Below the pieces are notes generated by a model. It saw only the letters and a program-made list of their open reading frames with translations, made no database searches and was not told where the DNA came from. DNA of 47,144 nt, from positions 1 through 47,144 of the forward strand of contig CALXAH010000027.1 of NCBI GenBank assembly GCA_944386225.1, read 5' to 3'. The translations under genes were made by a program, and so were the position numbers. Position 1 is the stretch's first letter; every line of letters begins with the position of its first letter. Positions 21,120 to 29,085 of this stretch are shown in pieces. Origin of the DNA: an uncultured Gemmiger sp. (GTDB taxonomy: Bacteria; Bacillota; Clostridia; Oscillospirales; Ruminococcaceae).

Positions 21120-21611
21120 TTAGCCCCATCCGCCGGGCTGGGCCACGTTCCACACCCGCAGACCATGCTTTTGCGCATACCGCAGGGTGTAAGCAGTGCC
21201 ACCGGTGGCGCGGGTGCACCAGGCGATGCAGCAACCGGCGTTGTCCACCAAGTGCCGGTCGCGGGCCAGAAAGGCCTCACGGCTGGGCGTTTGGCAGCAG
21301 ACGACCACCTTGTCGACCCGTGCCTCCACAGCCGCCGCACGGGCCTGCCGGGCGGGTGTCCAGCGGCTCTGGTAGCCTTGAAAAGGCTGCACCAGAATGA
21401 TTCGGATCTGGGGCTGACTTTCCCGCAGTGCAATCAGCCTTTCCGCCACCAGCGTGTCGAAGCCCAGTGCACCGCCCACACCAAAGTAACGCACGCCCTC
21501 CTTCAGCAGCGGCTCCAGGCAGGCATACACCCGCTTCCAGATCTCGTCCTCCTGCCCCACCGGCAGGTTACGGTGGCCTGTGAAGCAGCAAGTGAAAGGT
21601 CGCTTGTCCAT
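21120..21611 (-). CDS. SLOG-family protein (DUF1273/YpsA-like), copy 1
   Basis: A 163-residue protein starting after GAGGAGG. CCFTGHRNLP, the GALGFDTLVAERL segment and IILVQPFQGYQSRW match the SLOG superfamily (DUF1273/YpsA/DprA-like Rossmann folds that bind nucleotide-derived ligands). The Gly-rich FGVGGALGFD is the ligand loop. In comparative genomics SLOG proteins are associated with nucleotide-ligand signalling and conflict systems. Pairing with a Nudix hydrolase twice in this window suggests one protein binds and the other breaks down a nucleotide ligand; this is inference. Confidence 0.88.
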   Translation of the reverse strand: MDKRPFTCCFTGHRNLPVGQEDEIWKRVYACLEPLLKEGVRYFGVGGALGFDTLVAERLIALRESQPQIRIILVQPFQGYQSRWTPARQARAAAVEARVDKVVVCCQTPSREAFLARDRHLVDNAGCCIAWCTRATGGTAYTLRYAQKHGLRVWNVAQPGGWG

Positions 21612-21639
21612 GACTTATCCTCCTCAAGATACATTTTTG

Positions 21640-21657
21640 TATTACATATTTGTAATA
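21640..21657. promoter_or_regulatory. Palindrome between divergent SLOG and RHH genes
   Basis: TATTAC-atattt-GTAATA, a perfect 6-bp-arm dyad in the AT-rich 107-bp gap between the SLOG gene (minus) and the ribbon-helix-helix gene (plus). A likely operator for the adjacent RHH protein, since such regulators bind short palindromes near their own gene. Confidence 0.5.
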
Positions 21658-21718
21658 TATAAATCATACACCATTGTGCGCCATAATAACTACAAGAAAA
21701 TTTTGGCGGAGGTGCAAG

Positions 21719-21916
21719 ATGGCGCAGGAGGACAAATTTATTGTTCCGCACCGCAGGCCGGCTGTGGGCAAATCGACTGTGGTTTCGGTGCGTTTACCGG
21801 ACACAATGCTCGCCAAACTGGAGGATGTGGCCGCCCAAACGGGCCGAACCCGCAACGAACTGGTGCAGATGTGCATCGACTACGCCCTGGCCCGGCTGGA
21901 GATTCCCGAAGAATGA
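21719..21916 (+). CDS. Ribbon-helix-helix (CopG/Arc-type) DNA-binding protein
   Basis: A 65-residue protein; ATG at 21719 is chosen for GGAGGTG upstream, since the ATG at 21674 has none. STVVSVRLPDTMLAKLEDVAAQTGRTRNELVQMCIDYALARLEI shows the RHH pattern: a short beta strand (VVSVRLP), then two helices separated by TGRTRNE. It would bind DNA as a dimer or tetramer. It is divergent from SLOG-Nudix and followed by its own terminator, so it could regulate that pair through the palindrome at 21640. Confidence 0.85.
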   Translation: MAQEDKFIVPHRRPAVGKSTVVSVRLPDTMLAKLEDVAAQTGRTRNELVQMCIDYALARLEIPEE

Positions 21917-21918
21917 CA

Positions 21919-21950
21919 AAAGCAGCCTCCTGCACGGAGGCTGCTTTTTT
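21919..21950 (+). terminator. Terminator of RHH gene
   Basis: AGCAGCCTCC (21921-21930) and GGAGGCTGCT (21936-21945) form a perfect 10-bp stem with a 5-base loop, followed by TTTTT. It is three bases after the stop codon. Confidence 0.93.
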
Positions 21951-22114
21951 GCTTGCGATGAGGCGTTTTCAAACACTTATCGGGGTACAAAGAGAGTTTG
22001 CAGAACAGCTTCAGCCCGCTGCCTGGGCTAGTACGAACAGGAAAAAGCCTGTATAATACCATTAGTGCATTCCTTAGAAGCAACGATTCACTTTGTTTTG
22101 TCGGAGGCTGTTCT

Positions 22115-22846
22115 ATGCAAGATCGTTACGTCGGCGATATTGGAGACTATGGCAAACTTGGATTGCTTCGCAGCCTGGCCGCGGCCGGCCTGCGCATAGG
22201 AGTCAATTGGTATCGGACCCTCGATGAAAATCACAATGAAGACGGGAAGTTCACCCAGTATCTTACAGCTTCGGGCAAGGGCCTTTACCGCGCACACGAT
22301 CCATTGCTGTGGGACGCGCTGGCGGAAATCGTAAATAACGGGCGCCGGCAGGTCGAATCCCTGGAAGCGCCCAGTATTCTTGACGCTGTATTTTTCCATG
22401 ACATTCTGGATTTCGGCCAAGTGTCTTGCCGGGAGCGAGAGAACGTTCGTGCCGACTGGCATCAGCGGGCGCTGGAGAGGCTGCGTGATTGTGACATCGT
22501 CTTTGCGGACCCGGACAACGGCTTAATGGTTCCCTCTGCCCTACGAGGGAAAAAGGGGAACAAATATGTGCTTCCGGAGGAGTTGTTTGCCTACTATCAA
22601 CAGGGTGCGAGCGTCATTTATTATCAGCACAAGGCGCGCCGCCAGAACAGCTTTTATACAGACCAGCACGACAAATTGCTGCAGGACGAGCGGATAAAAG
22701 GCGCGGAAGGCCTGGGGCTCAAATTCACCCGCACCTCCCTGCGGTATTACTGGTTTCTGCTGCACCCTGAGCATGCAGAAACCGTGCGCCGCTGTGTGGA
22801 TTCCATGTTGGCTGGTTCATGGAGAGACTGTTTTCAACTTTGTTGA
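22115..22846 (+). CDS. Conserved hypothetical protein (RYVGDIGDYGKLGLLR motif)
   Basis: A 243-residue protein; the start at 22115 has CGGAGG nine bases upstream. A TATAAT box lies at 22052-22057. I recognise the N-terminal motif DRYVGDIGDYGKLGLLRSL from a widespread uncharacterised bacterial and phage family but know no function. Further conserved-looking stretches are VNWYRTLDENHNEDGKF, DIVFADPDNGLMVP (Asp-rich, possibly metal-binding), ASVIYYQHKAR and TSLRYYWFLLHPEH. The D-x-D-N-G and following Tyr/His pattern could indicate an enzyme. It is soluble with no membrane helix. Confidence 0.75.
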   Translation: MQDRYVGDIGDYGKLGLLRSLAAAGLRIGVNWYRTLDENHNEDGKFTQYLTASGKGLYRAHDPLLWDALAEIVNNGRRQVESLEAPSILDAVFFHDILDFGQVSCRERENVRADWHQRALERLRDCDIVFADPDNGLMVPSALRGKKGNKYVLPEELFAYYQQGASVIYYQHKARRQNSFYTDQHDKLLQDERIKGAEGLGLKFTRTSLRYYWFLLHPEHAETVRRCVDSMLAGSWRDCFQLC

Positions 22847-22935
22847 TCCTGCCTTCACACTGACGAGCCCACGACTTGGCGCATCAGTTTGAGTGCACAC
22901 CGGTATCGAATATCCATTCTCACAAGGAGACACTC

Positions 22936-23394
22936 ATGAATCTTATTATCCTCTCCGACACCCACGGCCTGCTGTGGCCGGCGGTGCTGGAACTGTTGCG
23001 ATCCGCCGATGCCATTCTCCAAGCCGGGGACATCAACTCCCAGGCGATAGTGGATAAACTCGCCTCCTTCGCGCCGCTGTATGTGGTACGGGGCAACAAC
23101 GACAAAGAATGGGCCGCGGCCATTCCCCACGACCTGACCGTGACGCTGAACGGTGTTCGGTTCTACATGGTCCACAACAAGAAGGACGTGCCGGCGGACC
23201 TGACCGGGGCGGACGTGGTGGTGTTCGGCCACTCCCACAAGTACAGTGAGGAGCGGCGCGGGGATGTTTTGTGGCTCAATCCCGGCAGCTGCGGGCCGCG
23301 GCGGTTCCACCAGGAGATCACCCTGATGCGAGCCGCGGTCACCAACGGCTCCATCCGGGTGGAGAAGATTGTCATTCCCCACGAGGTGCCCTGA
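22936..23394 (+). CDS. Metallophosphoesterase, YfcE/MJ0936 type
   Basis: A 152-residue protein; the start at 22936 (MNLIILSDTHG) has AAGGAG upstream. All motifs of the small calcineurin-like phosphodiesterases are present: SDTHG (D8, H10), AGDINS, RGNND, VFGHSHK and LNPGS. Such enzymes use two metal ions to split phosphodiesters. The stop overlaps the start of the next gene (TGATG), so both are translated together. Confidence 0.92.
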   Translation: MNLIILSDTHGLLWPAVLELLRSADAILQAGDINSQAIVDKLASFAPLYVVRGNNDKEWAAAIPHDLTVTLNGVRFYMVHNKKDVPADLTGADVVVFGHSHKYSEERRGDVLWLNPGSCGPRRFHQEITLMRAAVTNGSIRVEKIVIPHEVP

Positions 23395-23894
23395 TGGAAC
23401 TGGGGCTGACCTTTCCTTTGCAGCGGTTTTTGCATCAAAAGCCGCCGCCCTACGGCAGTGAAAGCGACCGGCGTTTCTGCTGGGATCTGCACGTCATTGA
23501 GCTGCGGGGCCGCAATTGTCTTTTAGCCGTGCACTGCCACAGCCGGTACACCTTTGTGCGCTTCGACGTGCCGGGGCTGCTCTGGGCTGACCTGCCCGCG
23601 CTGTTCCGCACCGGGTTCTCGGACAGCCTAGCCGCCGCCGGCTTTGCCCCGGCGCAGATCAGCACGTATCTGCAAGCTGCCGGTGAAGTGCGGATCACCC
23701 GCACCCACGGGCGGCGGGAGGTGGCCTTTCTCAACCGCGCATGGGACGACGTGCTGTCGCTGGACACCTGCCTGGACATCGCCAGCGCTGCGCAGCCCAT
23801 GCTGGACTGGGCCGTAAACGCTTGTCCCAGCCGGTGTGTTGGCTTTGAGGGGTTGGCCCCCGCGGCAGGGCGTGTTGGCGCATCACTGAAATAA
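23394..23894 (+). CDS. DUF6933-like hypothetical protein
   Basis: A 166-residue protein whose ATG at 23394 overlaps the stop of the metallophosphoesterase gene. CWDLHVIELRGRNCLLAVHCHSRYTFVRFDV followed by L-x-x-LFRTGFSDSLAAAGF fits, as far as I recall, the uncharacterised DUF6933 fold (an N-terminal small domain followed by a helical dimer-like region). A C-terminal THGRREVAFLNRAWDDV helix is also distinctive. No active site is evident. Translational coupling suggests it works with the phosphoesterase. Confidence 0.65.
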   Translation: MELGLTFPLQRFLHQKPPPYGSESDRRFCWDLHVIELRGRNCLLAVHCHSRYTFVRFDVPGLLWADLPALFRTGFSDSLAAAGFAPAQISTYLQAAGEVRITRTHGRREVAFLNRAWDDVLSLDTCLDIASAAQPMLDWAVNACPSRCVGFEGLAPAAGRVGASLK

Positions 23895-23909
23895 GCGGGA
23901 GGAAACGCC

Positions 23910-24755
23910 ATGGCTATTTTATACTTCTCTGATATTTTGAAAAAGGTGGGACTGGATCCAACGAAGATTTATCTACTTCGCCACTCTTTCTCCCGCAAAG
24001 ATTTTCGGGAATGTTACGAAAAGGATATGGTTCTAGAATATACCCGCCAGCAGGATCTTGGATTTGGCAAGGGACATGACTATTGGTGTGTTTTCATCAG
24101 CGAGCAAGGAACATTGGCCCGGTTTTTCGGCTGCTATCGGGTGACTGGCTATGTGCCTGATAGCCCGTCTGTTATGCCCACCGGTTTTCCCAACGCCGCG
24201 GCGTTTCAGGGCCAGCGCGCCTATTTTACCTTGGAACACCTGCCGCTTCTGGAAGAGTACGAAAACCGGCTAGTAATTGACTGGGGTAACGCTGCCATCC
24301 GGTGGCACCAAAAAGGCACCAACGAAAAGCCGGTCAGCTACATTCTGCCCAATGAAAAGCAAGTTTTTCCCGGCTTCGAGTCTCTGGTGCTACCTTTTGG
24401 CAAGCTGAAAAAGGCCATCGAAAACCCAGATATGTATGAGTCCTGGCGCACCGCCCTCTCCTCCGTGAATGGCGTCTATCTGATCGTTGACCGAAAAAGC
24501 GGCCGCCAGTATGTAGGGTCAGCGTCTGGCCAAGGCGGCCTTTGGGAGCGTTGGAGCGAATATGTCAACACTCTGCACGGTGGGAATCAGGCTTTAAAAT
24601 CTCTGTTGGCTGATGCCCCGGAACGGTATTGGCAGTTTCAGTTTTCCATCTTACAGGTGTTGCCCAAGTCCGCTTCCGTCAAAGAGGTACTCGATGCGGA
24701 AAAGCTGTACAAGGACAAACTGTTAACCCGGGAATATGGGTTGAACGAAAACTAG
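23910..24755 (+). CDS. GIY-YIG nuclease family protein
   Basis: A 281-residue protein with GGGAGG upstream. Residues about 180-281 hold the GIY-YIG domain: GVYLIVDRKSGRQYVGSASGQGGLWERWSEYV, where GVY...YVG are the two hallmark tripeptides and Arg is the catalytic-type residue, and EVLDAEKLYKDKLLTREYGLNEN, which supplies the metal-binding Glu and final Asn. The N-terminal 170 residues are an unrecognised domain with tryptophan- and tyrosine-rich strands. Single-strand cleavage of DNA is the expected activity. It probably shares a transcript with the two preceding genes. Confidence 0.85.
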   Translation: MAILYFSDILKKVGLDPTKIYLLRHSFSRKDFRECYEKDMVLEYTRQQDLGFGKGHDYWCVFISEQGTLARFFGCYRVTGYVPDSPSVMPTGFPNAAAFQGQRAYFTLEHLPLLEEYENRLVIDWGNAAIRWHQKGTNEKPVSYILPNEKQVFPGFESLVLPFGKLKKAIENPDMYESWRTALSSVNGVYLIVDRKSGRQYVGSASGQGGLWERWSEYVNTLHGGNQALKSLLADAPERYWQFQFSILQVLPKSASVKEVLDAEKLYKDKLLTREYGLNEN

Positions 24756-25009
24756 GAAAACTCTATCCTTATTCTATCTGCCAACGCACGCTTTGCTAAA
24801 ATCTTCAAAACGGGCACAAGGTTCTTTCAAGGGAACCTGTGTCCGTTTGCTTTATCCCCCCGGTTGGGATTACAGCGTCCCGGAAACTGCTGTTATGGGG
24901 GTGGTCGTCCACGCCTTTGAATGGGGCTTTGTCCGCCTTGCTCCCTTCGCCCTGGCGGCGGCACTGGCAGGCGTTTTTCTGGCACGAAAAAAGACCTGAG
25001 ACAGGGAGA
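24756..25009 (+). other. Terminator plus short membrane-peptide frame in intergenic stretch
   Basis: The dyad AACGGGCACAAGGTTC (about 24809) and GAACCTGTGTCCGTTT (to about 24848) followed by a T-rich run terminates the GIY-YIG transcript. Beyond it a 34-residue frame from 24895 to 24999 (MGVVVHAFEWG..., FALAAALAGVFLARKKT) would make one membrane helix with a basic tail. It lacks a convincing ribosome site and may be the decayed end of a membrane protein. Confidence 0.45.
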
Positions 25010-25033
25010 GGCCCCCGGCTTTCGCCGGGGGCC
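25010..25033. terminator. GC-rich bidirectional hairpin (copy 1)
   Basis: GGCCCCCGGC-tttc-GCCGGGGGCC, a perfect 10-bp stem, followed by CTCCTCT. It sits where plus-strand transcription meets the minus-strand membrane-protein gene. The same 28 bases recur at 26271-26298. Confidence 0.75.
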
Positions 25034-25114
25034 TCCTCTATATTTTGCTTTGTCCTGCAGATGGCCGCATCCCTCATGAGGCAGCCATGGCCTTTTTCAT
25101 TTCTCTTAAAGCGG

Positions 25115-25762
25115 TCAATCCAGACGGAGGTCTATAAGCTTGTAGACGACAAACAGGCCAACCACCACACCGACTGCCGCCGGAACCGGCAGAGCAGCGA
25201 CCGGCTGTCGGAGAAAGACCCCTGCACAGAGTACCGCAAAGAGTACCAGGAAGAGCAGCAGCCAGGGTCCCTTTTTTTGCCCGACGGAAAAAGAGCGCCG
25301 ACAGATCCAGTAAACCACGCCGCAGGCGGTGAGCCAGATTCCTGCGCCGGAAACCAACTGTCCAACTGTCAGCGTCAGTTCCGGCCAGCTTCCCACGCCC
25401 AGCAATCCTTCCAGAACGCCAGAGGCGAACCAGATGGCCGTGAGAATGGCCGCTGCCAGCAGGCCATCCCGGAGGGCGCACAGTGCACTCTCCCAATGGG
25501 GCATTGGCGGCAGCTCCGCAAGAATGCTGTCGCAGAATTCCTTGGGATCCGGCCCGATTACCGCCTCAGCCTGCTCTCCCCGCGCTTGCGCGTCCAACAG
25601 CATCTGGGTGATGTCCCGGCGCACCTGTTCCTGTTCCCAGGTGGTGATCCGGGAACCTCGAAGATACACCACAATATCGGTCAGCAGCTTCTTCCCTTGC
25701 TCGTTCAGAGCCGCTTCCGCCTGATTATTCTCCTCCAACAGCAGCTTCGTCTTCTTGCGCAT
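25115..25762 (-). CDS. PadR-linked membrane protein
   Basis: A 215-residue protein. The N-terminal 90 residues (LLEENNQAEAALNEQGKKLLTDIVVYLRG..., RRDITQMLLDAQARGEQAEAVIGPDPKEFCDSIL) are the helical cytosolic module commonly encoded next to PadR regulators (HAAS/DUF1048-like). About four transmembrane helices follow (LLAAAILTAIWFASGVL, LVSGAGIWLTACGVVYWI, WLLLFLVLFAVLCAGVFL, VPAAVGVVVGLFVVYKL). It overlaps the PadR gene by 38 bp in a different frame, so the two are co-translated. It is probably a membrane partner or target of the PadR protein. Confidence 0.82.
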   Translation of the reverse strand: MRKKTKLLLEENNQAEAALNEQGKKLLTDIVVYLRGSRITTWEQEQVRRDITQMLLDAQARGEQAEAVIGPDPKEFCDSILAELPPMPHWESALCALRDGLLAAAILTAIWFASGVLEGLLGVGSWPELTLTVGQLVSGAGIWLTACGVVYWICRRSFSVGQKKGPWLLLFLVLFAVLCAGVFLRQPVAALPVPAAVGVVVGLFVVYKLIDLRLD

Positions 25763-26093
25763 GGGAATGCCCTCCTGTCATTTCAATCAGTTGATCCACA
25801 GCCCCGGTCAGCTCCCGGTAGTTGCGAAAAAATTCCGCCAGTTCCTTTTGACCAAGCTCGGTCAACGCATAGTACTTTCGCTGCGGTCCCTCCGGTGAAG
25901 CCCGGAAACTGGCGATAATAGAGCCTCGCTTTTCCAGCCGCAGCAACAACGGGTATACAGTCCCCTCCGGAATCCTGCCGAATCCGTAACGTTCCAGGGT
26001 CTGTGAGATCTCATAGCCATAGCGCTCCTCCTGGCGGAGAATGGCCAGCACACAGCCTTCCAGCGTCCCTTTCAGCATTTGAGATGGGATCAA
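25725..26093 (-). CDS. PadR-family transcriptional regulator
   Basis: A 122-residue protein. The start is TTG at 26093, giving MIPSQMLKGTLEGC, the usual PadR beginning; GGAG lies upstream and the next ATG (26078) lacks a site. The winged helix is ILRQEERYGYEISQTLERYGFGRIPEGTVYPLLLRLEKRGSI..., with the RKYYALTELG wing. PadR proteins repress their own operon through palindromes and respond to drugs or phenolic compounds. A palindrome lies exactly in the spacer of its promoter (see 26112-26172). Confidence 0.93.
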   Translation of the reverse strand: MIPSQMLKGTLEGCVLAILRQEERYGYEISQTLERYGFGRIPEGTVYPLLLRLEKRGSIIASFRASPEGPQRKYYALTELGQKELAEFFRNYRELTGAVDQLIEMTGGHSHAQEDEAAVGGE

Positions 26094-26111
26094 AAAATCA
26101 TCTCCGTTCCG

Positions 26112-26172
26112 CTATCTTGTTTTGCAAGGTAGGTGTCAGCTATATTGTAATGCAAGATAGCTTGCGTGTCAA
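26112..26172 (-). promoter_or_regulatory. PadR promoter with embedded operators
   Basis: On the minus strand TTGACA (26167-26172), a 17-bp spacer and TACAAT (26144-26149). The palindrome GCAAGATAGCTTGC (26152-26165) fills the spacer, and a related dyad (TATCTTG...CAAGGTA, 26113-26131) lies just downstream of the start site. Binding to both would block polymerase, fitting autorepression by PadR. Confidence 0.75.
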
Positions 26173-26270
26173 TCCCCCGCAGCAGAAATCTCCCGTCAAT
26201 TCTGCTGCAGCGGCGTTTAGGGCCGTTTCAGCCTAAGGTCGATCGCTCTGTCCAAGCCGAGGAAACGAGA

Positions 26271-26292
26271 GCCCCCGGCTTTCGCCGGGGGC
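26271..26292. terminator. GC-rich hairpin (copy 2)
   Basis: GCCCCCGGC-tttc-GCCGGGGGC followed by CTCCTCT, identical over 28 bases to the hairpin at 25012. The two copies flank the PadR pair. No long T-run follows, so it may be a repeated hairpin element rather than a strong terminator. Confidence 0.55.
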
Positions 26293-26390
26293 CTCCTCTG
26301 TGTATTACTCCACCGCATCCCGTTCGAACTGCGCGCGATCGGGCATAGACCGATCATGACCGTGCAGGCTGAAAACATTTTGCCCGTCAC

Positions 26391-27164
26391 TCATCCGGGA
26401 TCATATGTGGCAATGGCCTCGCTCAGCTGCGGCAGCCATGCGGGGCCGTCATAGCCCACGCTGGGGACATAGATCTGCATCCACTCCATCTTCCCGTTTC
26501 GCCATGTGCCCTGGCAGGTGAACAGATAGGTGATGTGCTCCTGCTCCACCGTCAATTCCAGCTCGGTGAAGAGGAACATATCATCCAGCCGCGTGCGGCT
26601 CAAACGTGCCCTGGCGTTCCGGATGACCACGCCCTGCTCTTTGAGTTCCGTCAGCGCTTCATACATGCCGTCCGCATGGGCGATATATCGGTCGATCCCT
26701 TCCTCGTCGTAGTTTTCCAGCGCCTCGGCGGAGTTGCGGGCACACAGCCAGGCGGGGATGCACCGCCATGCGAATTCTTCCCCGAAAATGATCCCGTTCA
26801 GCGCGGGCAGCACAAGCAGTGCAAGGCACGCTCCCAGCACCGCCAGCAAGCTTCGTCTGCGCAGATTTTTTCTTCTTCGCGCGATCTCCTGTTCCGAATA
26901 CTGGAGCACTTCTTTCACGGCGCCGTCTATCTGTTCGGAATGCGTCTGTTGTTCCACCCTCTTGCCGGAGACAAGTTCCAGCACAGTGGCGTCCAGCACC
27001 TGCGCCAGCGGTTCCAGCAGGGCGATGTCCGGGGCGCACAGCCCTCTCTCCCATTTGGACACCGCCTGGTCGGTCACATGCAGGCGCTGCGCCAACTCCT
27101 TCTGGGTCAGCTCCTTTTCTTTTCGCAGATCCCGGATCAGCGCGCCGGTGGCTTCATTGTTCAT
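26391..27164 (-). CDS. XRE-family regulator with membrane helix and extracytoplasmic domain
   Basis: A 257-residue protein; AAGGAGG precedes ATG at 27164. Residues 6-60 are a Cro/C1 HTH (LIRDLRKEKELTQKELAQRLHVTDQAVSKWERGLCAPD). A basic patch (RRRKNLRRR) then leads into one transmembrane helix (SLLAVLGACLALLVLPALNGIIF). About 130 residues outside follow, including ALENYDEEGIDRYIAHADGMYEALTEL. The single-pass layout allows an outside signal to reach the DNA-binding domain. A TATAAT box at about 27188-27193 (minus strand) precedes it. Target genes are unknown. Confidence 0.87.
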   Translation of the reverse strand: MNNEATGALIRDLRKEKELTQKELAQRLHVTDQAVSKWERGLCAPDIALLEPLAQVLDATVLELVSGKRVEQQTHSEQIDGAVKEVLQYSEQEIARRRKNLRRRSLLAVLGACLALLVLPALNGIIFGEEFAWRCIPAWLCARNSAEALENYDEEGIDRYIAHADGMYEALTELKEQGVVIRNARARLSRTRLDDMFLFTELELTVEQEHITYLFTCQGTWRNGKMEWMQIYVPSVGYDGPAWLPQLSEAIATYDPG

Positions 27165-27257
27165 CTTCCGCCCCTCCTTTTGTCTCTATTATAGCCTGCG
27201 GCCATCTTTCACGCACCCAACCGCTGGTTGAATCGAGGGGTTCGAAGCACCGACGTT

Positions 27258-28436
27258 TCACAGCCCCATCGCTTCGCTGAGCTTTTGCCCGGCGAGGCGC
27301 TTGTTTTTGTCGAATGCATGGCTGTAGATATCCAGGGTGGTGCTGGGCTGCGCGTGGCCCAGCAGGCCAGCCACTGTGCGCACATCCACCCCCTGGGCAA
27401 TCAGCATACTGGCATTGGTGTGCCGCAGGCTGTGCACATTCAGGTTATCCGGCAGGCCATTCTCCCGCAGGATCATCTTGAACCGATAGGTGAAGGTACA
27501 GGGCACCATGGGATCGCCATTGGACTGTTGGAACAGGTAGTCGTCCTGTGTCAGTTCATCATCGCCCCGCTGCTCTTTCTCCCATTGGCACTCCTTTTCC
27601 CAGGCGCGCAGCAGCTTGCACATATCTTTGGAGAGATACACCACGCGCACACCCGCTCTGGTCTTGGGTTCCTTGACCATAATGGGCTGCCGGCTCAGCT
27701 TGACCACGTTTCTGCGGATATGCAGTGCCCGCTGCCGCCAGTCGATGTCCGACCAGCGCAGGCCGCAGGCTTCTCCCCGCCGCATCCCCGTAGCAAGGAT
27801 GAGTTTATAATACACCTCATATTTCAAACTCTGTGTCTCCAGCGCCGCGATAAGGCGCTGCACCGTCTCCTCATCCGCCACCGGCCGCTCCTTGGTGATA
27901 CCCTTCTTCTTGTAGGCGCGCCAAGCGGGATTGTGGGTGATGTATCCCGCTTCCACCGCGTCAGACAGAATACCGCACAGACAGGAGTGGATACCTTCCA
28001 CCGTACCTTCAGCCAAAAACTCTCCTGTGCTTTCTCTTCGCACCTGGCGCATGGCATCGTAAAAATCTCTCAGGATCTCTTTGTTAAGCTCCGTCAGCTT
28101 GTAGTTTCCCAGAGCCGGCAAGATGCGGCGTATGTCCTGCCTGTCGCGCGTCAGTGTGCTGGCCGCCAACTTTTTGGGCGCTACCTGCTCGAGCCAGATC
28201 TCGATGTATTTGGCCAGGGTGATGCTGCGGTCCACCGGCTGAGCAGGGGTATGTTTTACTTCCTGCTCGTAGAGTACCGCCTGCTCGTTCAGCCATTTTT
28301 GTGTCTGTTTCGCCGTCAGGCCCAAGGGCGGGTGGACCGTCTTTTGTGCTGGCTTTAATCGGTTCCCCTGATAATCGTACCCGCGGGACACTACCAGCAG
28401 ATAACTGTTTTCGCCGCGTTTCCGGATGCTTGCCAT
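27258..28436 (-). CDS. Tyrosine recombinase/integrase (copy 2 of type A)
   Basis: A 392-residue integrase; the start at 28436 (MASIRKRGEN) has AAGGAG upstream, and a longer frame to 28523 reads through the conserved 51-bp block. Domains are as in the copy at 1569-2744: arm-binding 1-60, core-binding 70-165, catalytic 185-392. R219, H335/R338 in HSLRH, H361 and Y371 are all present, so it should be active. Its gene abuts the truncated brxL remnant, suggesting that it brought in the element that broke that gene. Confidence 0.93.
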   Translation of the reverse strand: MASIRKRGENSYLLVVSRGYDYQGNRLKPAQKTVHPPLGLTAKQTQKWLNEQAVLYEQEVKHTPAQPVDRSITLAKYIEIWLEQVAPKKLAASTLTRDRQDIRRILPALGNYKLTELNKEILRDFYDAMRQVRRESTGEFLAEGTVEGIHSCLCGILSDAVEAGYITHNPAWRAYKKKGITKERPVADEETVQRLIAALETQSLKYEVYYKLILATGMRRGEACGLRWSDIDWRQRALHIRRNVVKLSRQPIMVKEPKTRAGVRVVYLSKDMCKLLRAWEKECQWEKEQRGDDELTQDDYLFQQSNGDPMVPCTFTYRFKMILRENGLPDNLNVHSLRHTNASMLIAQGVDVRTVAGLLGHAQPSTTLDIYSHAFDKNKRLAGQKLSEAMGL

Positions 28437-28461
28437 GTTGACCACTCCTTCTTTGTTTGGT

Positions 28462-28512
28462 ACCACAAAGCATACCGACAACTGCGACACATAGCTATCA
28501 CCAAACCCAACA
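28462..28512 (-). repeat. 51-bp block conserved upstream of two integrases (copy 2)
   Basis: It matches 2828-2878 at 45 of 51 positions. It starts 26 bp upstream of the integrase start and ends 22 bp before the brxL frame begins at 28534. Because the truncated chromosomal-type gene starts right after it, the block probably contains the element end or att core. Confidence 0.7.
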
Positions 28513-28533
28513 AGAAATGGCATCTGAATGTGA

Positions 28534-29076
28534 CTATAGTATCTACTCTATGCTGCACTTACAGCCGAAGCTGGCGTAATTGTCCTCGGAAACATCAATG
28601 CTGAGCGTTTCGACATAAACAAAAATATGGTGGAAAACATCAGTGAAGTTTTCGGCGAATCGGCCACTTTGGACAGATTTCATGGATTTATCCCCGGTTG
28701 GCAGATTCCTCGTATGACTACCGGCATGATCGCTCACGGTTGGGCAATTAACACTGAATACTTTGCAGAAGTACTTCACGAACTTCGAAGTGATCTCTCG
28801 TACGCTGCTATTGTTGAGTCTCTAATTTCTTACAAATCTAATGCCGATAAGAGAGACTTGACCGCAATAAAGCGCCTTTGCACAGCGTTTTTAAAGCTTC
28901 TATTTCCTCATGTGCAATCACCGGATGATATAAGTAAAGAGGATTTTGAACACTATTGCCTTGAACCGGCTCTCGAAATGCGAGGCGTTATTAAGAGGCA
29001 ACTATGTATTATTGACCCCAAGGAATTTAATGTTCCAGGCAAGAACACAATACCAGAAGTTATTTACAGACGTTGA
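28534..29076 (+). pseudogene. brxL: C-terminal fragment of BREX Lon-like protease BrxL
   Basis: The open frame from 28534 encodes ALTAEAGVIVLGNINAERFDINKNM, then VFGESATLDRFHGFIPGWQIPRM, the signature of the BrxL ATPase/protease region. A helical C-terminus follows (SYAAIVESLISYKSN..., LFPHVQSPDDISKEDFEHYCLEPALEMRGVIKRQLCIIDPKEF). The N-terminal ATPase half, including the first ATP-binding loop, is absent; the frame is cut at the edge of the integrase element and has no start signal. BrxL is a component of BREX phage defence. The piece is adjacent to a cysteine desulfurase gene in the same direction. Confidence 0.82.
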
Positions 29077-29085
29077 GGTGTTGGT

